In this document: piece by piece, positions 17,611-25,570 of the stretch
How the letters are laid out: each line of letters starts with the position of its first letter
Numbering within the stretch: position 1 is the stretch's first letter
NCBI GenBank assembly: GCA_958349325.1
Contig: CATWCP010000003.1
Span: 10,977-74,976, forward strand
DNA: 64,000 nt
Direction of reading: 5' to 3'
From: an uncultured Collinsella sp.
GTDB lineage: Bacteria > Actinomycetota > Coriobacteriia > Coriobacteriales > Coriobacteriaceae
Notes under the pieces: model-generated
What the model saw: only the letters and a program-made list of their open reading frames with translations
Database searches by the model: none
What the model was told of the DNA's origin: nothing
Program-made: the position numbers and the translations under genes

Positions 17611-17651
17611 CCCCGCCGCGCCAAGGTTCCAGCCGTGCGCGGTGGGGTTTC
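17611..17651 (+). terminator. Hairpin with T-rich tail
   Basis: CCCCGCCGCGC (17611-17621) pairs imperfectly with GCGCGGTGGGG (17637-17647), followed by TTTCTTT. No plus-strand gene precedes it, although a TATAAT sits at 17552-17557, so a small transcript of about 90 bases is conceivable. A second hairpin, AGTTGTTGC/GCAACAACT, is at 17666-17690. Confidence 0.5.
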
Positions 17652-17730
17652 TTTATGTCTGGAGCAGTTGTTGCGTCATCTGCAACAACTGGCCTTTTGC
17701 TGGGACCTGCCCTGTTCCTTCAGGGGCCCT

Positions 17731-18765
17731 TTAGACTGCCATCCTGGTGTCAACAGCGTCTACGACCTCCGCTGCATATTTTGGATAGTCGATGACCTTG
17801 CCACTCCCCGTTTCCTTCCATGCCGATAGCTCATGGGAGAACTCTGATATCTCGCTTGCGGTGTCAAACGTGTCGACGAATCTGGCTACAAGATCGATGT
17901 ACTCGAGTTCCTTTTCGTCAAACGTTTCCTCTGGTTCGACGAGCGGTTTTACGATTTCGCCCCAGCCGTTGGGGACAAGCTCTATCTTGCCCTGTTGCTG
18001 CAGGGCATAGAGCAAGGTGTCCTTATCGTTTATGACGGGGCCATAGTCGGCATGTGCGTATTCGATTCCCGTGAGGGAGGTACTCGTCATGCCATAGCAG
18101 TAGTAGTCGAGGAAGAACATGGCCTTCTGCAGCTTGGTCTTATAGAGATTTTTGCAGCGATGGGCAAGAATGACAACGGCGCCACACACACGCGACCAAT
18201 CGAACGGTCGGTATCCGTTCGTCCTCGACGGCGAGTAGGCCTCAAGTGGCGGCCAGCTAAAATCTAAAGTGCTGAAGCGATCCGGAGCCTGGGAGTCGAC
18301 AAAGTTTTCGACGGCGCTGATAATCTTCTCAGACAGCTGGTCTCTCTTTACGTTTAAAAGTGACAGGGCGCCAGCGGGGCTTGCTGCCAGCCTGATCATT
18401 CCATCGTGAGCCTCGTCCTGCAGCGCGCCAGACTCATATCGAGCCACAGTTTGCTCACCGAAGCCAAGGAAGCGGCTGAAATCTCTCAACGACAGGCCGT
18501 AGCGTTCGCGGACGGCCTTGATTTCCTCGGGGGAAAGTAAGTGATTCGTGGCGCGATAGGCGGCATAGGCGGCTGCGAGGTTATCGCTTTCTATGCGTGC
18601 GTCCGCAATAGCCGCCCCACAGACGGGGCATACCGTGACCGTGGTCTCATAGGTAATATCCTGTTTTCTGATGCGCATCGTCTCGGTACGACGCTCTACG
18701 CGTGCCTCGACTTCCTGGTCGCATTCAATGCAATAGGTGCTGAAAGTGCTCTTCATCTCGCTCAT
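17731..18765 (-). CDS. Panacea-domain antitoxin with zinc finger and HTH
   Basis: 344 residues. An MqsA-like zinc-binding start (CIECDQEVEARV...CPVCGAAIAD) is followed by an HTH of the MqsA/XRE kind (LSPEEIKAVRERYGLSLRDF, then FLGFGEQTVARYESGALQ), about 75-125. The C-terminal half (about 190-300) is a Panacea/SocA-like (DUF4065) domain: VVILAHRCKNLYKTKLQKAM, then FLDYYCYG, then GIEYAHADYGPV. Panacea domains serve as toxin-neutralising modules in PanAT systems. The toxin gene comes first and overlaps by four bases (ATGA at 18762-18765), the reverse of the usual order but the rule for mqsRA. Autoregulation of the toxin promoter is likely. Confidence 0.88.
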   Translation of the reverse strand: MSEMKSTFSTYCIECDQEVEARVERRTETMRIRKQDITYETTVTVCPVCGAAIADARIESDNLAAAYAAYRATNHLLSPEEIKAVRERYGLSLRDFSRFLGFGEQTVARYESGALQDEAHDGMIRLAASPAGALSLLNVKRDQLSEKIISAVENFVDSQAPDRFSTLDFSWPPLEAYSPSRTNGYRPFDWSRVCGAVVILAHRCKNLYKTKLQKAMFFLDYYCYGMTSTSLTGIEYAHADYGPVINDKDTLLYALQQQGKIELVPNGWGEIVKPLVEPEETFDEKELEYIDLVARFVDTFDTASEISEFSHELSAWKETGSGKVIDYPKYAAEVVDAVDTRMAV

Positions 18766-19100
18766 CTCGGGACCTCCGTTCTATCCCGGTACAACTTGAC
18801 AGAGAGGCATTTGCATCGCTCGGCCTCGTGTTTTATGGACATCTTTAGGTACAGCGTCTTGCCAAATGCCTTGGGCGAGAATTCGGCAACTGTCCATCCC
18901 GGGTATCGCGAGTCGCGGTCCGCTTCGGGTCCATCAAAACAGTCTCTTGGCGTGAGCGATAAGATCACGTTTTTGAGCTCGTCCATGGTGATTCCCATGT
19001 TCGCCATGAACTCCAGACTTGCCTCGCGTTCCACGAGGATGAAGCTATTTTTGTCCACGATTTCCTTCATCCAATGAAGGAAGAGCCCTCTGTTGTCCAT
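18762..19100 (-). CDS. MqsR-like toxin
   Basis: 112 residues, partner of the Panacea/MqsA antitoxin. The pattern VILSLTPRDCFDGPEADRD, then PGWTVAEFSP, then GKTLYLKMSIK, then CLSVKLYRD fits MqsR-type RNases of the RelE fold, in which this strand-rich segment forms the mRNA-cutting face. The family acts on ribosome-free mRNA at GCU-type sites; specificity here is unknown. The start codon follows CTAAGGAGAGGG, a strong ribosome site. Upstream AT-rich DNA (19101-19160) should carry the promoter. Confidence 0.85.
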   Translation of the reverse strand: MDNRGLFLHWMKEIVDKNSFILVEREASLEFMANMGITMDELKNVILSLTPRDCFDGPEADRDSRYPGWTVAEFSPKAFGKTLYLKMSIKHEAERCKCLSVKLYRDRTEVPR

Positions 19101-19244
19101 CCCTCTCCTTAGCTAGAAGTGTAATCAATTAGTTACAATGATGGTGAAGAAATCGAGGTGATTCTGTGAATTCGACCTCTTGCGCCTAGTCAAATGACAG
19201 ATAAAGCCTTGAGTTTGCCAACGATTTGATTCGCGGCAGCCTGC

Positions 19245-19427
19245 CTAGGCTCCGAACAGCTTTGCGAGCGTGCCGATGGCGCTGGTGACTGTGGGGACGA
19301 GTCCCGCGGCCTTGGATGCGAGGTCGAGCGCGTCCTTGGCCTTCCCGGCGAAGCCTCCCACGTCTTTTCCTCGGCGGCGAACCGCAGGTCGGCGAGTTGA
19401 ATCGTACATTCCCATGTTATCTGCCAA
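19245..19427 (-). CDS. Small hypothetical protein
   Basis: 60 codons: basic start (RRPAVRRRGKDVGG) and an Ala-rich, amphipathic end (AGLVPTVTSAIGTLAKLFGA). The open frame begins at a TTG; an ATG four codons later is as likely. No clear ribosome site. It lies between the toxin gene and the XRE regulator, in the same direction, as small phage or element genes do. No function is visible. Confidence 0.35.
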   Translation of the reverse strand: MADNMGMYDSTRRPAVRRRGKDVGGFAGKAKDALDLASKAAGLVPTVTSAIGTLAKLFGA

Positions 19428-19467
19428 TCTCGCAGGTGGTTCCTTTGAATGCCTACGCGGACCTTAC

Positions 19468-19836
19468 TTAATCCGCTTCCAGCCCTTCGCCTTCAGGCGC
19501 CGCAACCTGAGCTTTGGACAACTCGGCCTGGTCGCGTGCCGTCTCCAGGATCTTCGAGCGCCTCTTCTCGGTGCTCTGCCGGTAGCAAGTGATCAGCTCG
19601 CCCTCCGCGCCTACCGGCGCCGTCGGCTTGTCCTCGGGATGTTCCTCGTACCATCCGAGCAGGTCGTTGGGGTCGGTGTTGAATACTTCGCAGAGCGCAC
19701 CTACGAGCTCTGCGTTCGGATAGCTCTCCTCGCGCTCCCAAGACTGAATAGTTCGGAATGACTTGCCGACTTTTTGTGCAAGCTCCTTTTGGTTTAGCCC
19801 CAGGGCTTCTCGGCGCTCTCTTAGACGAAGGTTCAT
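19468..19836 (-). CDS. XRE-family transcriptional regulator
   Basis: 122 residues; HTH_3 domain at about residues 3-58: LRLRERREALGLNQKELAQK, then VGKSFRTIQSWEREESYPNA, then LVGALCEVFNTDPNDLLGWY, a phage-repressor-like DNA-binding unit. The C-terminal half (CYRQSTEKRRSKILETARDQ) is charged and helical. ATG 19836 has AAGGAG at five bases; a GTG two codons upstream is an alternative. It faces a second, broken XRE gene across about 140 bases, a cI/cro-like layout, so it likely controls the element's divergent promoters. Confidence 0.85.
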   Translation of the reverse strand: MNLRLRERREALGLNQKELAQKVGKSFRTIQSWEREESYPNAELVGALCEVFNTDPNDLLGWYEEHPEDKPTAPVGAEGELITCYRQSTEKRRSKILETARDQAELSKAQVAAPEGEGLEAD

Positions 19837-19842
19837 CCTCAC

Positions 19843-19979
19843 TCCTTTCTTTACGTTAAGTGAATAGTAAACAAATAAATGTCTTTATGCAAAAAAATGT
19901 TGCTTATTCGATTAACAGGGACATATAACTATTCATATTGAAATTCGACAGACAGAAAAGCGTCTCTAAGGAGGAACGA
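19843..19979. promoter_or_regulatory. Divergent promoter region between two XRE genes
   Basis: An AT-rich space of about 137 bases that contrasts with the GC-rich coding DNA on both sides. It contains two near-identical TATAACTATTCATATTGAAA-like and GTGAATAGTAAAC-like tracts, possible -10 boxes, and AAGGAGG before the plus-strand gene. Operators are expected here, but I cannot define them. Confidence 0.5.
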
Positions 19980-20203
19980 ATGGATTTCAGTAAGGAGCTG
20001 GAGGGGATATCCGCGCCGCACGCGCCCGAGCTGACCTTTCTCAGGCTGAGGTCGCTTCCAAGGTCGGAGTAAACGTCAGCACTTTCGCGAAGTACGAGAG
20101 TGGCGATTACATTCCTGGAGCCGACAAGCTCTTGGCTATCTCGCAGGTTCTTGGTTGTCCGCCCAACGACCTGATGGGCTGGAACACGGACGAGGCCGCA
20201 TAG
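19980..20203 (+). pseudogene. XRE-family regulator with a frameshift
   Basis: ATG 19980 (AAGGAGG upstream) begins MDFSKELEG and then runs out of frame to a stop at about 20070. A shift near 20003 enters DIRAARARADLSQAEVASKV, GVNVSTFAKYESGDYIPGAD, KLLAISQVLGCPPNDLMGW, a standard HTH_3 regulator ending at 20203. The total length of 224 bases is not a multiple of three. Either the gene is dead or a base is missing in the sequence. It would be the cro-like partner of the divergent regulator. Confidence 0.72.
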
Positions 20204-20219
20204 GGATGGAGGAAGAGGA

Positions 20220-20411
20220 ATGACTGGGAGGAGCTACGAGCTATCCGACGACATCACGATCCTGGGCGGCATGGTGATCTTTGTGTTAACAAACTGGGAA
20301 ATTCGGGGTGCACGCCCGCGTGGCTTTCGTATCCCCAAACTATCCCAAGTGCGTGTGCTAACCCGTTTTTACGCGCTTGTGCCGTTGTTGCCGTACATAA
20401 CCCGCAGGTAA
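20220..20411 (+). CDS. Possible truncated element gene
   Basis: 63 codons from ATG 20220 with GGAGGAAGAGGA upstream. The first 20 residues (MTGRSYELSDDITILGGMVI) look protein-like. The rest runs through the candidate att repeat (20341-20354) and loses gene character. It may be the first gene of the element cut by deletion at the att site. Confidence 0.3.
   Translation: MTGRSYELSDDITILGGMVIFVLTNWEIRGARPRGFRIPKLSQVRVLTRFYALVPLLPYITRR
20341..20354. repeat. Candidate right attachment repeat
   Basis: Second direct copy of TATCCCAAGTGCGT, 3.1 kb from the first. Read leftwards the surrounding DNA gives ALGIVWGYES, similar to the integrase end ALGINWDISQ at the other copy, so both repeats seem to derive from integrase 3' ends. 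Confidence 0.5.
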
Positions 20412-20446
20412 GCAGTGTGTTTGTTTTTGTCGTTCTTTCAGGTCAG

Positions 20447-20578
20447 TTCTGTAACATCTAGAACCCAAAACAGTCCCCAGATGTTACAGATCGAGACAGA
20501 AGAATCTCTCCCCGGCTTCAATCTCAATCTGTAACAACTGGAACCCAAATCCTCAGCTTAATGTTACAGAACGAGACA
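20447..20578. repeat. Palindromic repeat cluster, family A (two units)
   Basis: Units at 20447-20497 and 20519-20578 with TCTGTAACA on one arm and TGTTACAGATCGAGAC or a variant on the other, the same family as at 16938-17156. Confidence 0.82.
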
Positions 20579-20714
20579 AACCTCTGACGCCAGGGGCGGC
20601 AGACGAGGTCACCGATGGTCTTGGGTCTCCCCTCGCCTGCCGTTGGCGGGTGTTGCTGGGCTGTTCGCCGCATTGCCGCCGCGCTGGGGGTGTGTAGACC
20701 GTAGGATGTTCTTA

Positions 20715-20729
20715 TTGACAGCCTGTCAA
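20715..20729. promoter_or_regulatory. Palindromic operator candidate before the GlpA-like operon
   Basis: TTGACA-GCC-TGTCAA is a perfect six-base inverted repeat nine bases before the ribosome site GGGAGG (20738-20743). It may be a repressor site or a -35 element in a dyad. The binding protein is unknown. Confidence 0.4.
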
Positions 20730-20746
20730 CTTGTCTGGGAGGCACT

Positions 20747-22201
20747 GTGACAGAAACGTTTGATATCGCGATTGTCGGCGCGGGCATCACCGGATGCGCC
20801 ATCGCGCGGCAGCTCGCGCGATTTGACCTGTCCATTTGCGTAGTCGAGGCGGCTAACGATATTGCGCTGGGTGCGTCGAAGGCCAATGGCGGCCTGGTGC
20901 ATGCCGGCTACGATCCGACACCTGGCACGGTTAAGGCACAGGTCAACGCCCGTGGCTGCGAGTTGTACGGTACGTGGGCGCAGGAGCTGGACTTTCTGTT
21001 CTGCCGCACCGGATCGATGGTGTTGGGCTTCAACGACGAGGACCGCGCGCATCTGGAGCAGCTGCGGAGCAATGGCCTTACCAACGGTGTGCCCGAGCTG
21101 TCAATCGTCGGACCCGACCGCATCCACGAGTTAGAGCCGCGCGCCAGTGCCGATGCAACGTGCGCGTTGTGGTGCCCCTCGACTGGGTTTGTCGACCCGT
21201 TTGAGGTTGCCATCGCCGCACTGGAGAACGCCGTGGCCAACGGGGTGACGTTTATACGGTCCGCGTCGGTGGAAGCGATTGAAGTCGCGGGCTCGGGCGA
21301 CGACACGCGCTTTACGCTGCTGACGCCTGCCGGCGACGTGCACTGCCGTTACCTGATCAACGCCGCGGGCAACGGAGCCGCAAGCATCTCGCATATGGCG
21401 GGCGCCAAAGAGTTCCAGATGATCTGGCGTCAGGGCAACATCGTGGTGCTGGACAAGGAGCCGCGCACGCTCATGCCGCTCTACCCCGTGCCGACGCCGG
21501 TGTCGAAGGGTGTTATCGTCACGGGCACCGTGCACGGCAATACCGTGATCACCGCCACGGCTGCCGTGCGCGAGCCGGGCGACACGCAGACCTATGCGAA
21601 CGATGTGAAAGCGCTGCTGACCGGTGCGCGCAAGCTGGTGCCCGATCTGGATACGCGCCGCGTGGTGCGCGCATTTGCCGGCGGGCGTCCGGTCATTCAG
21701 GGAACGAACGACTTCTTTATTGGACAGTCGGCCGTGGTGCCGAGGCTGTTCCAGGCGGCGGGCATTCAGTCGCCGGGCGTGGCAAGCGCGCCGGCCATTG
21801 CCGAGCGCATGGAGCAGGTACTGCACGACGCCGGCGTAGCTCTGCGCGAACGGAACGATTGGGACCCGATACGCCGCGCGCCGGACGACTTTGACCGCGC
21901 GCCGCTGGCGCGCAAGGAAGAGCTCATTGAGACCGACCCCGCATGGGGGCAGATCGTCTGCCGCTGCGAGACGGTGCCCGAGGCTGAGATTGTGGCAGCG
22001 ATCCGACGTCAGCCGGGCGCGGTTTCGGTCGAAGGCGTCAAGCGCCGCTGTCGTGCCGGCATGGGTCGGTGCCAGAGCGGTTTTTGCCAGAGCCGCGTGG
22101 TGGCGATTCTTGCCCGAGAGCTGGACTGCGACCCCAGCGAGGTGTTGTTGGAGGATGCCAGATCTTGGTTGGTCGAGAGGCCGCTGAAGGGGGTGCGCTA
22201 G
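20747..22201 (+). CDS. GlpA-like FAD-dependent oxidoreductase with BFD [2Fe-2S] domain
   Basis: 484 residues. The FAD-binding start FDIAIVGAGITGCAIARQLA is followed by a DAO/glycerol-3-phosphate-dehydrogenase domain (GASKANGGLVHAGYDPTPGT). The C-terminal BFD-like domain has Cys residues in VCRCETVPEAEI and RRCRAGMGRCQSGFC that would hold a [2Fe-2S] cluster. This matches the anaerobic GlpA/GlpO-like enzymes that work with a second flavoprotein and a small CxxC protein, exactly the three genes here. Oxidation of glycerol 3-phosphate or a related hydroxy acid is inferred. The start is GTG 20747 with GGGAGG. The next gene begins one base after its stop. Confidence 0.88.
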   Translation: MTETFDIAIVGAGITGCAIARQLARFDLSICVVEAANDIALGASKANGGLVHAGYDPTPGTVKAQVNARGCELYGTWAQELDFLFCRTGSMVLGFNDEDRAHLEQLRSNGLTNGVPELSIVGPDRIHELEPRASADATCALWCPSTGFVDPFEVAIAALENAVANGVTFIRSASVEAIEVAGSGDDTRFTLLTPAGDVHCRYLINAAGNGAASISHMAGAKEFQMIWRQGNIVVLDKEPRTLMPLYPVPTPVSKGVIVTGTVHGNTVITATAAVREPGDTQTYANDVKALLTGARKLVPDLDTRRVVRAFAGGRPVIQGTNDFFIGQSAVVPRLFQAAGIQSPGVASAPAIAERMEQVLHDAGVALRERNDWDPIRRAPDDFDRAPLARKEELIETDPAWGQIVCRCETVPEAEIVAAIRRQPGAVSVEGVKRRCRAGMGRCQSGFCQSRVVAILARELDCDPSEVLLEDARSWLVERPLKGVR

Positions 22202-22202
22202 G

Positions 22203-23549
22203 ATGGCGGAATTCAAATCGAACGCGATTGATTGCGGCCTCGCAGAAGCCGTACAAACGCAGGCCTTCGACGTGGTCGTTATCGGCGGCGGACCTGCCGG
22301 CATGGCGGCCGCGCTGGCCGCGCATAAGGCAGGGGCACGCGTAGCCATCGTGGAGCGCGAGCAGCACCTGGGCGGCATCCTCCGCCAGTGCATCCACCCC
22401 GGCTTTGGCCTGTCGCACTTTAAACAGGAGCTCACCGGTCCCGAGTACGCGCAGCGCTTTATCGACCAGGTGTACGCAACCGACATTGCGCTGTTCCTGA
22501 ACAGCATGGTGATTGGAATTGATTCAGGCGAGCCTACGGAAGACACCTCGGTCCACACCGTCACGCTCATGAGCACCGCCGGCATGCTGCAGCTCACCGG
22601 GCGCGCGATCGTCCTTGCCATGGGGTGCCGCGAGCGCACGCGCAGCGAGATTAAGATTCCCGGCAGTCGTCCCGCCGGCGTGTTTACGGCCGGCCTGGCG
22701 CAGCGATACATCAATATCGAGAACCTCAAGCCCGGCTCGCATGCCGTCATTTTGGGCTCGGGCGACATTGGGCTGATCATGGCGCGCCGCTGCACGCTCG
22801 AGGGGGTTTCCGTCGAGGGCGTGTACGAGCTCATGCCATACGCCAACGGTCTGCGCCGCAACGTCAAGAACTGCCTGGACGATTTTGGCATTCCGCTGCA
22901 TCTGTCCACCACGGTCACGCGCGTGATTGGGCACGACCGCGTGGAAGCCGTCGAGGTAAGCCAAGTCGACGAGCACCTGGCGCCCATTCCGGGAACCGAG
23001 CGCATTGTTACGTGCGACACTCTGCTGCTTTCGGTGGGATTGATTCCCGAGAACGAGCTTTCGGTTGCCGCGGGCGTAGAGCTTGACCCGCGCACGCAGG
23101 GCGCCGTGGTGGACCAGAGTCTGCAGACAGGCGTGCCGGGCATCTTTGCCTGCGGCAACGTGCTGCACGTACACGACCTTGCCGACAACGTAACGACCGA
23201 GTCCGAGAGGGCTGGCGCAACTGCAGCGGCGTACGCGATGGGGGCCGGCGCGGGCGCCGTTCCGGACTGCGAGCTCACGGTCTCCCCTGCCGGCATCGCG
23301 GGCTACGCGCTGCCGGGACGCATTACGGCCGCAGCGCTCACCAAGCTCAACTTCCGCGTGCGCCGGCCAGTCAATGCCGCCTGCGTGAGGATCTTGGCCG
23401 ACGGCGAGGAACTGTTCGTCGGCAAGGTCCGCGCGTTTAAGCCTAGCGTTATGGAGAGTTTCCCACTGCCGGCAAAGGTGATTCAGCGCGCACTCGACCT
23501 GGGTGCCAGTGAGATTGTCCTGTCCGTTGACCCTGTTGAGGAGGCGTAA
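22203..23549 (+). CDS. NAD(P)/FAD-dependent oxidoreductase, second subunit of the GlpA-like operon
   Basis: 448 residues with two nucleotide-binding sites: VVIGGGPAGMAAALAAHKAG near residue 22 for FAD and VILGSGDIGLIMARRCTLEG near 185 for NAD(P)H. ILRQCIHPGFGLSHF is typical of the flavoproteins paired with GlpA-like enzymes. It would move electrons between the GlpA-like subunit and a carrier. It begins one base after the upstream stop and is followed four bases later by the DUF1667 gene, so the three are one operon. Confidence 0.87.
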   Translation: MAEFKSNAIDCGLAEAVQTQAFDVVVIGGGPAGMAAALAAHKAGARVAIVEREQHLGGILRQCIHPGFGLSHFKQELTGPEYAQRFIDQVYATDIALFLNSMVIGIDSGEPTEDTSVHTVTLMSTAGMLQLTGRAIVLAMGCRERTRSEIKIPGSRPAGVFTAGLAQRYINIENLKPGSHAVILGSGDIGLIMARRCTLEGVSVEGVYELMPYANGLRRNVKNCLDDFGIPLHLSTTVTRVIGHDRVEAVEVSQVDEHLAPIPGTERIVTCDTLLLSVGLIPENELSVAAGVELDPRTQGAVVDQSLQTGVPGIFACGNVLHVHDLADNVTTESERAGATAAAYAMGAGAGAVPDCELTVSPAGIAGYALPGRITAAALTKLNFRVRRPVNAACVRILADGEELFVGKVRAFKPSVMESFPLPAKVIQRALDLGASEIVLSVDPVEEA

Positions 23550-23553
23550 AACC

Positions 23554-23952
23554 ATGAGCACGAATGCGACCGAAACGCTGCAGTTCAACTGCACGACCTG
23601 CCCATCCGAATGCCTTCTGACCGTAGAGGTAGAACGCGACGCCAATGGCGCCGTGGTGGGAGTACGCTCGGTGACCGGCAACAGCTGTCCGCGCGGCGAT
23701 AAGTTCGCACATCAGGAGCTCACCTGCCCCATGCGTGTGCTCACAACCACCGTTGCCGCATCCGGCGGCGACGAGACACTTCTCCCCGTACGCACCGCCG
23801 AAGCCATCCCGCTGGCACTCCACGCCCAAGCCATGGCCCTCATCCGCGGTCTAGTGGTCAAAGCCCCCATCCGCATTGGCGACGTCGTGCTGGAAGACCT
23901 TCTCGGCACCAGCATCGACCTCGTCGCCAGCATGGATATCGACCGAGTCTAA
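23554..23952 (+). CDS. DUF1667 small CxxC protein
   Basis: 132 residues; NCTTCPSECLLTVEVE (two cysteine pairs) near the start and GNSCPRGDKFAHQEL further on give the four Cys expected of DUF1667, which follows GlpA/GlpB-like flavoproteins in anaerobes. An iron-sulphur or electron-transfer role is probable. The start at 23554 has GAGGAGG ten bases upstream. After the stop come repeats of families B and C. Confidence 0.87.
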   Translation: MSTNATETLQFNCTTCPSECLLTVEVERDANGAVVGVRSVTGNSCPRGDKFAHQELTCPMRVLTTTVAASGGDETLLPVRTAEAIPLALHAQAMALIRGLVVKAPIRIGDVVLEDLLGTSIDLVASMDIDRV

Positions 23953-24009
23953 GTAACTAATTAGGGACGGGCTCTTTAAGCTACCCTGCCATCCACCCTG
24001 CCCTCCTCA

Positions 24010-24074
24010 GTTGCGGTGAAATAGTTCCTGATTTCCGCCAAAACCCCGGCATCTAGGAACTATTCCACCGCAAC
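24010..24074. repeat. 65-bp palindromic repeat, family B, copy 1
   Basis: GTTGCGGTGAAATAGTTCCT pairs with AGGAACTATTCCACCGCAAC at the other end, with a 25-base centre. The same length and ends recur at 25791, 34310, 38453 and (cut) 63977. Confidence 0.88.
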
Positions 24075-24117
24075 TTGCCTTGGGATCGGTATTTAGCTTG
24101 TGCCCACTTTAGTGCCA

Positions 24118-24277
24118 TTTCAAAACTATGCCGGATTACGGGGCTGATTCGGAGACCCCCATCCATACCGGCAATTTTCGATTTTTGACAAGCCATCTAC
24201 ATGCGGTTTTAATTTCGCGATTTTTGCCATGGTCAAGTAATACAGGTCCAGCCCCGTAATCCGCCATACTTTTGAAA
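24118..24277. repeat. 160-bp long palindrome, family C, copy 1
   Basis: Arms of about 28 bases (TTTCAAAACTATGCCGGATT continuing to about 24146, and the complement to 24277) enclose a core at 24189-24225 (AAGCCATCTACATGCGG then TTTTAATTTCGCGAT). The core recurs in copy 2, while the arms differ. The stem has a few mismatches. It lies between the DUF1667 and M24 peptidase genes. Confidence 0.8.
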
Positions 24278-24433
24278 CCAGCCCATTTGGGACGGGCCTC
24301 TTTTAGCTACTTTTGCCCGAACGTTCGCTAGACAGCCCATGCTAAGGAGTGTCCCAAGGTGCCGGCATAAAAGGAACGTCCCTATGTGCCGGGCTTGGGA
24401 TACCATGGTGGCAACCTAGCGAAAGGATGTTTC

Positions 24434-25522
24434 ATGGCACATGTCGATGACCAGCGTGTGGCGCGCGTGCTCGATGCGCTCGAGGCTCAGCACCCCGGCG
24501 CACAGCTGCTCGTAAACGACCCTTGGTCAATCTATTACCTGACCGGCTTTTATGCCGATATGTTCGAGCGTTTTTGCGGCGTGTTGCTCACACGCGGTAG
24601 AGAGCCCGTGATCTTGGTTAACGCGCTGCATCAGCTGCCCGAGTATGACAATGCCCGCGTTGCTTACCACACCGATACCGATATCGTGACCGATGCCATC
24701 GCGCGCGAGATCGATCCGACCAAGCCGCTTGGCATCGATACCGTCATGCGCTCCGGCTTTTTGATGCCGCTTATGGAGCGCCACGCCGCCAGCGAGTTTT
24801 TCCTGGGTGACTTTGCCGTCACCGCCGCACGCACCTACAAGGATGCCGCCGAGCAGGAGCTTATGCGCGCGTCCTCGACCGCTAACGACGCTGTGATGGC
24901 CGACGCCATCAAGCTCGTCCACGAGGGTGTGACGGAGCGCGAGATCGCCGACCAGATGCTCGGCTTGTATCGCAAGCACGGCTGCGAGGGCTTTAGCTTT
25001 CCGCCCATCGTGAGCTTTGGTGCCAACGCCGGCGACCCGCATCACGAACCCGACGATACGGTACTCAAGCGCGGCGACGTGGTGCTGTTCGACATTGGCG
25101 GACGTCGTCGCAACTACTGCTCGGACATGACGCGCACGTTCTTTTGGGGCGAACCGGACGAGGAGACCGCGCGCATCTATGATATCGTGCGTCGCGCCAA
25201 CGAGGCAGCCGAGGCGCTCATCGCACCGGGAGTGCGCATGTGCGACCTGGACCGCGCCGCGCGTGAGGTGATTGAGGATGCGGGCTACGGCAAGTATTTC
25301 ACGCACCGCCTGGGCCACTCAATTGGTCTGCAGGACCATGAGCCGGGCGACGTCTCGCTCGTCAACGAGCAGGTCGTAGAGCCCGGCATGACGTTCTCCA
25401 TCGAACCAGGCATTTACCTCCCCGGCCGCACCGGCGTCCGCATCGAGGACCTGGCCCTGGTGACCGAGACCGGCGTCGAAATTCTCAACGCCTACCCCCA
25501 CGATCCGGTCCGCCTAGACTAG
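24434..25522 (+). CDS. M24-family Xaa-Pro peptidase
   Basis: 362 residues. The N-terminal creatinase-like domain (about 1-130: NDPWSIYYLTGFYADMFERF) is followed by the pita-bread catalytic domain with the five metal ligands: Asp in LFDIGGRRRNYCSDMTRTFF (two), His in HRLGHSIGLQDHEPGD, Glu in FSIEPGIYLPG, Glu in GVRIEDLALV. It would remove N-terminal residues before proline or cleave Xaa-Pro dipeptides in the cytoplasm. ATG 24434 is preceded by GAAAGGATGTTTC; the longer upstream frame lies in noncoding DNA. Confidence 0.93.
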   Translation: MAHVDDQRVARVLDALEAQHPGAQLLVNDPWSIYYLTGFYADMFERFCGVLLTRGREPVILVNALHQLPEYDNARVAYHTDTDIVTDAIAREIDPTKPLGIDTVMRSGFLMPLMERHAASEFFLGDFAVTAARTYKDAAEQELMRASSTANDAVMADAIKLVHEGVTEREIADQMLGLYRKHGCEGFSFPPIVSFGANAGDPHHEPDDTVLKRGDVVLFDIGGRRRNYCSDMTRTFFWGEPDEETARIYDIVRRANEAAEALIAPGVRMCDLDRAAREVIEDAGYGKYFTHRLGHSIGLQDHEPGDVSLVNEQVVEPGMTFSIEPGIYLPGRTGVRIEDLALVTETGVEILNAYPHDPVRLD

Positions 25523-25525
25523 GCA

Positions 25526-25556
25526 ATGCGGCAAAGGGGCGGCCCCTTTGCCGCAT
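25526..25556. terminator. Perfect hairpin after the M24 peptidase
   Basis: ATGCGGCAAAGGGGC and its complement surround a single base, giving a very stable stem directly after the stop. There is no T-run. Confidence 0.6.
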
Positions 25557-25570
25557 CCCACCAAAACCGC

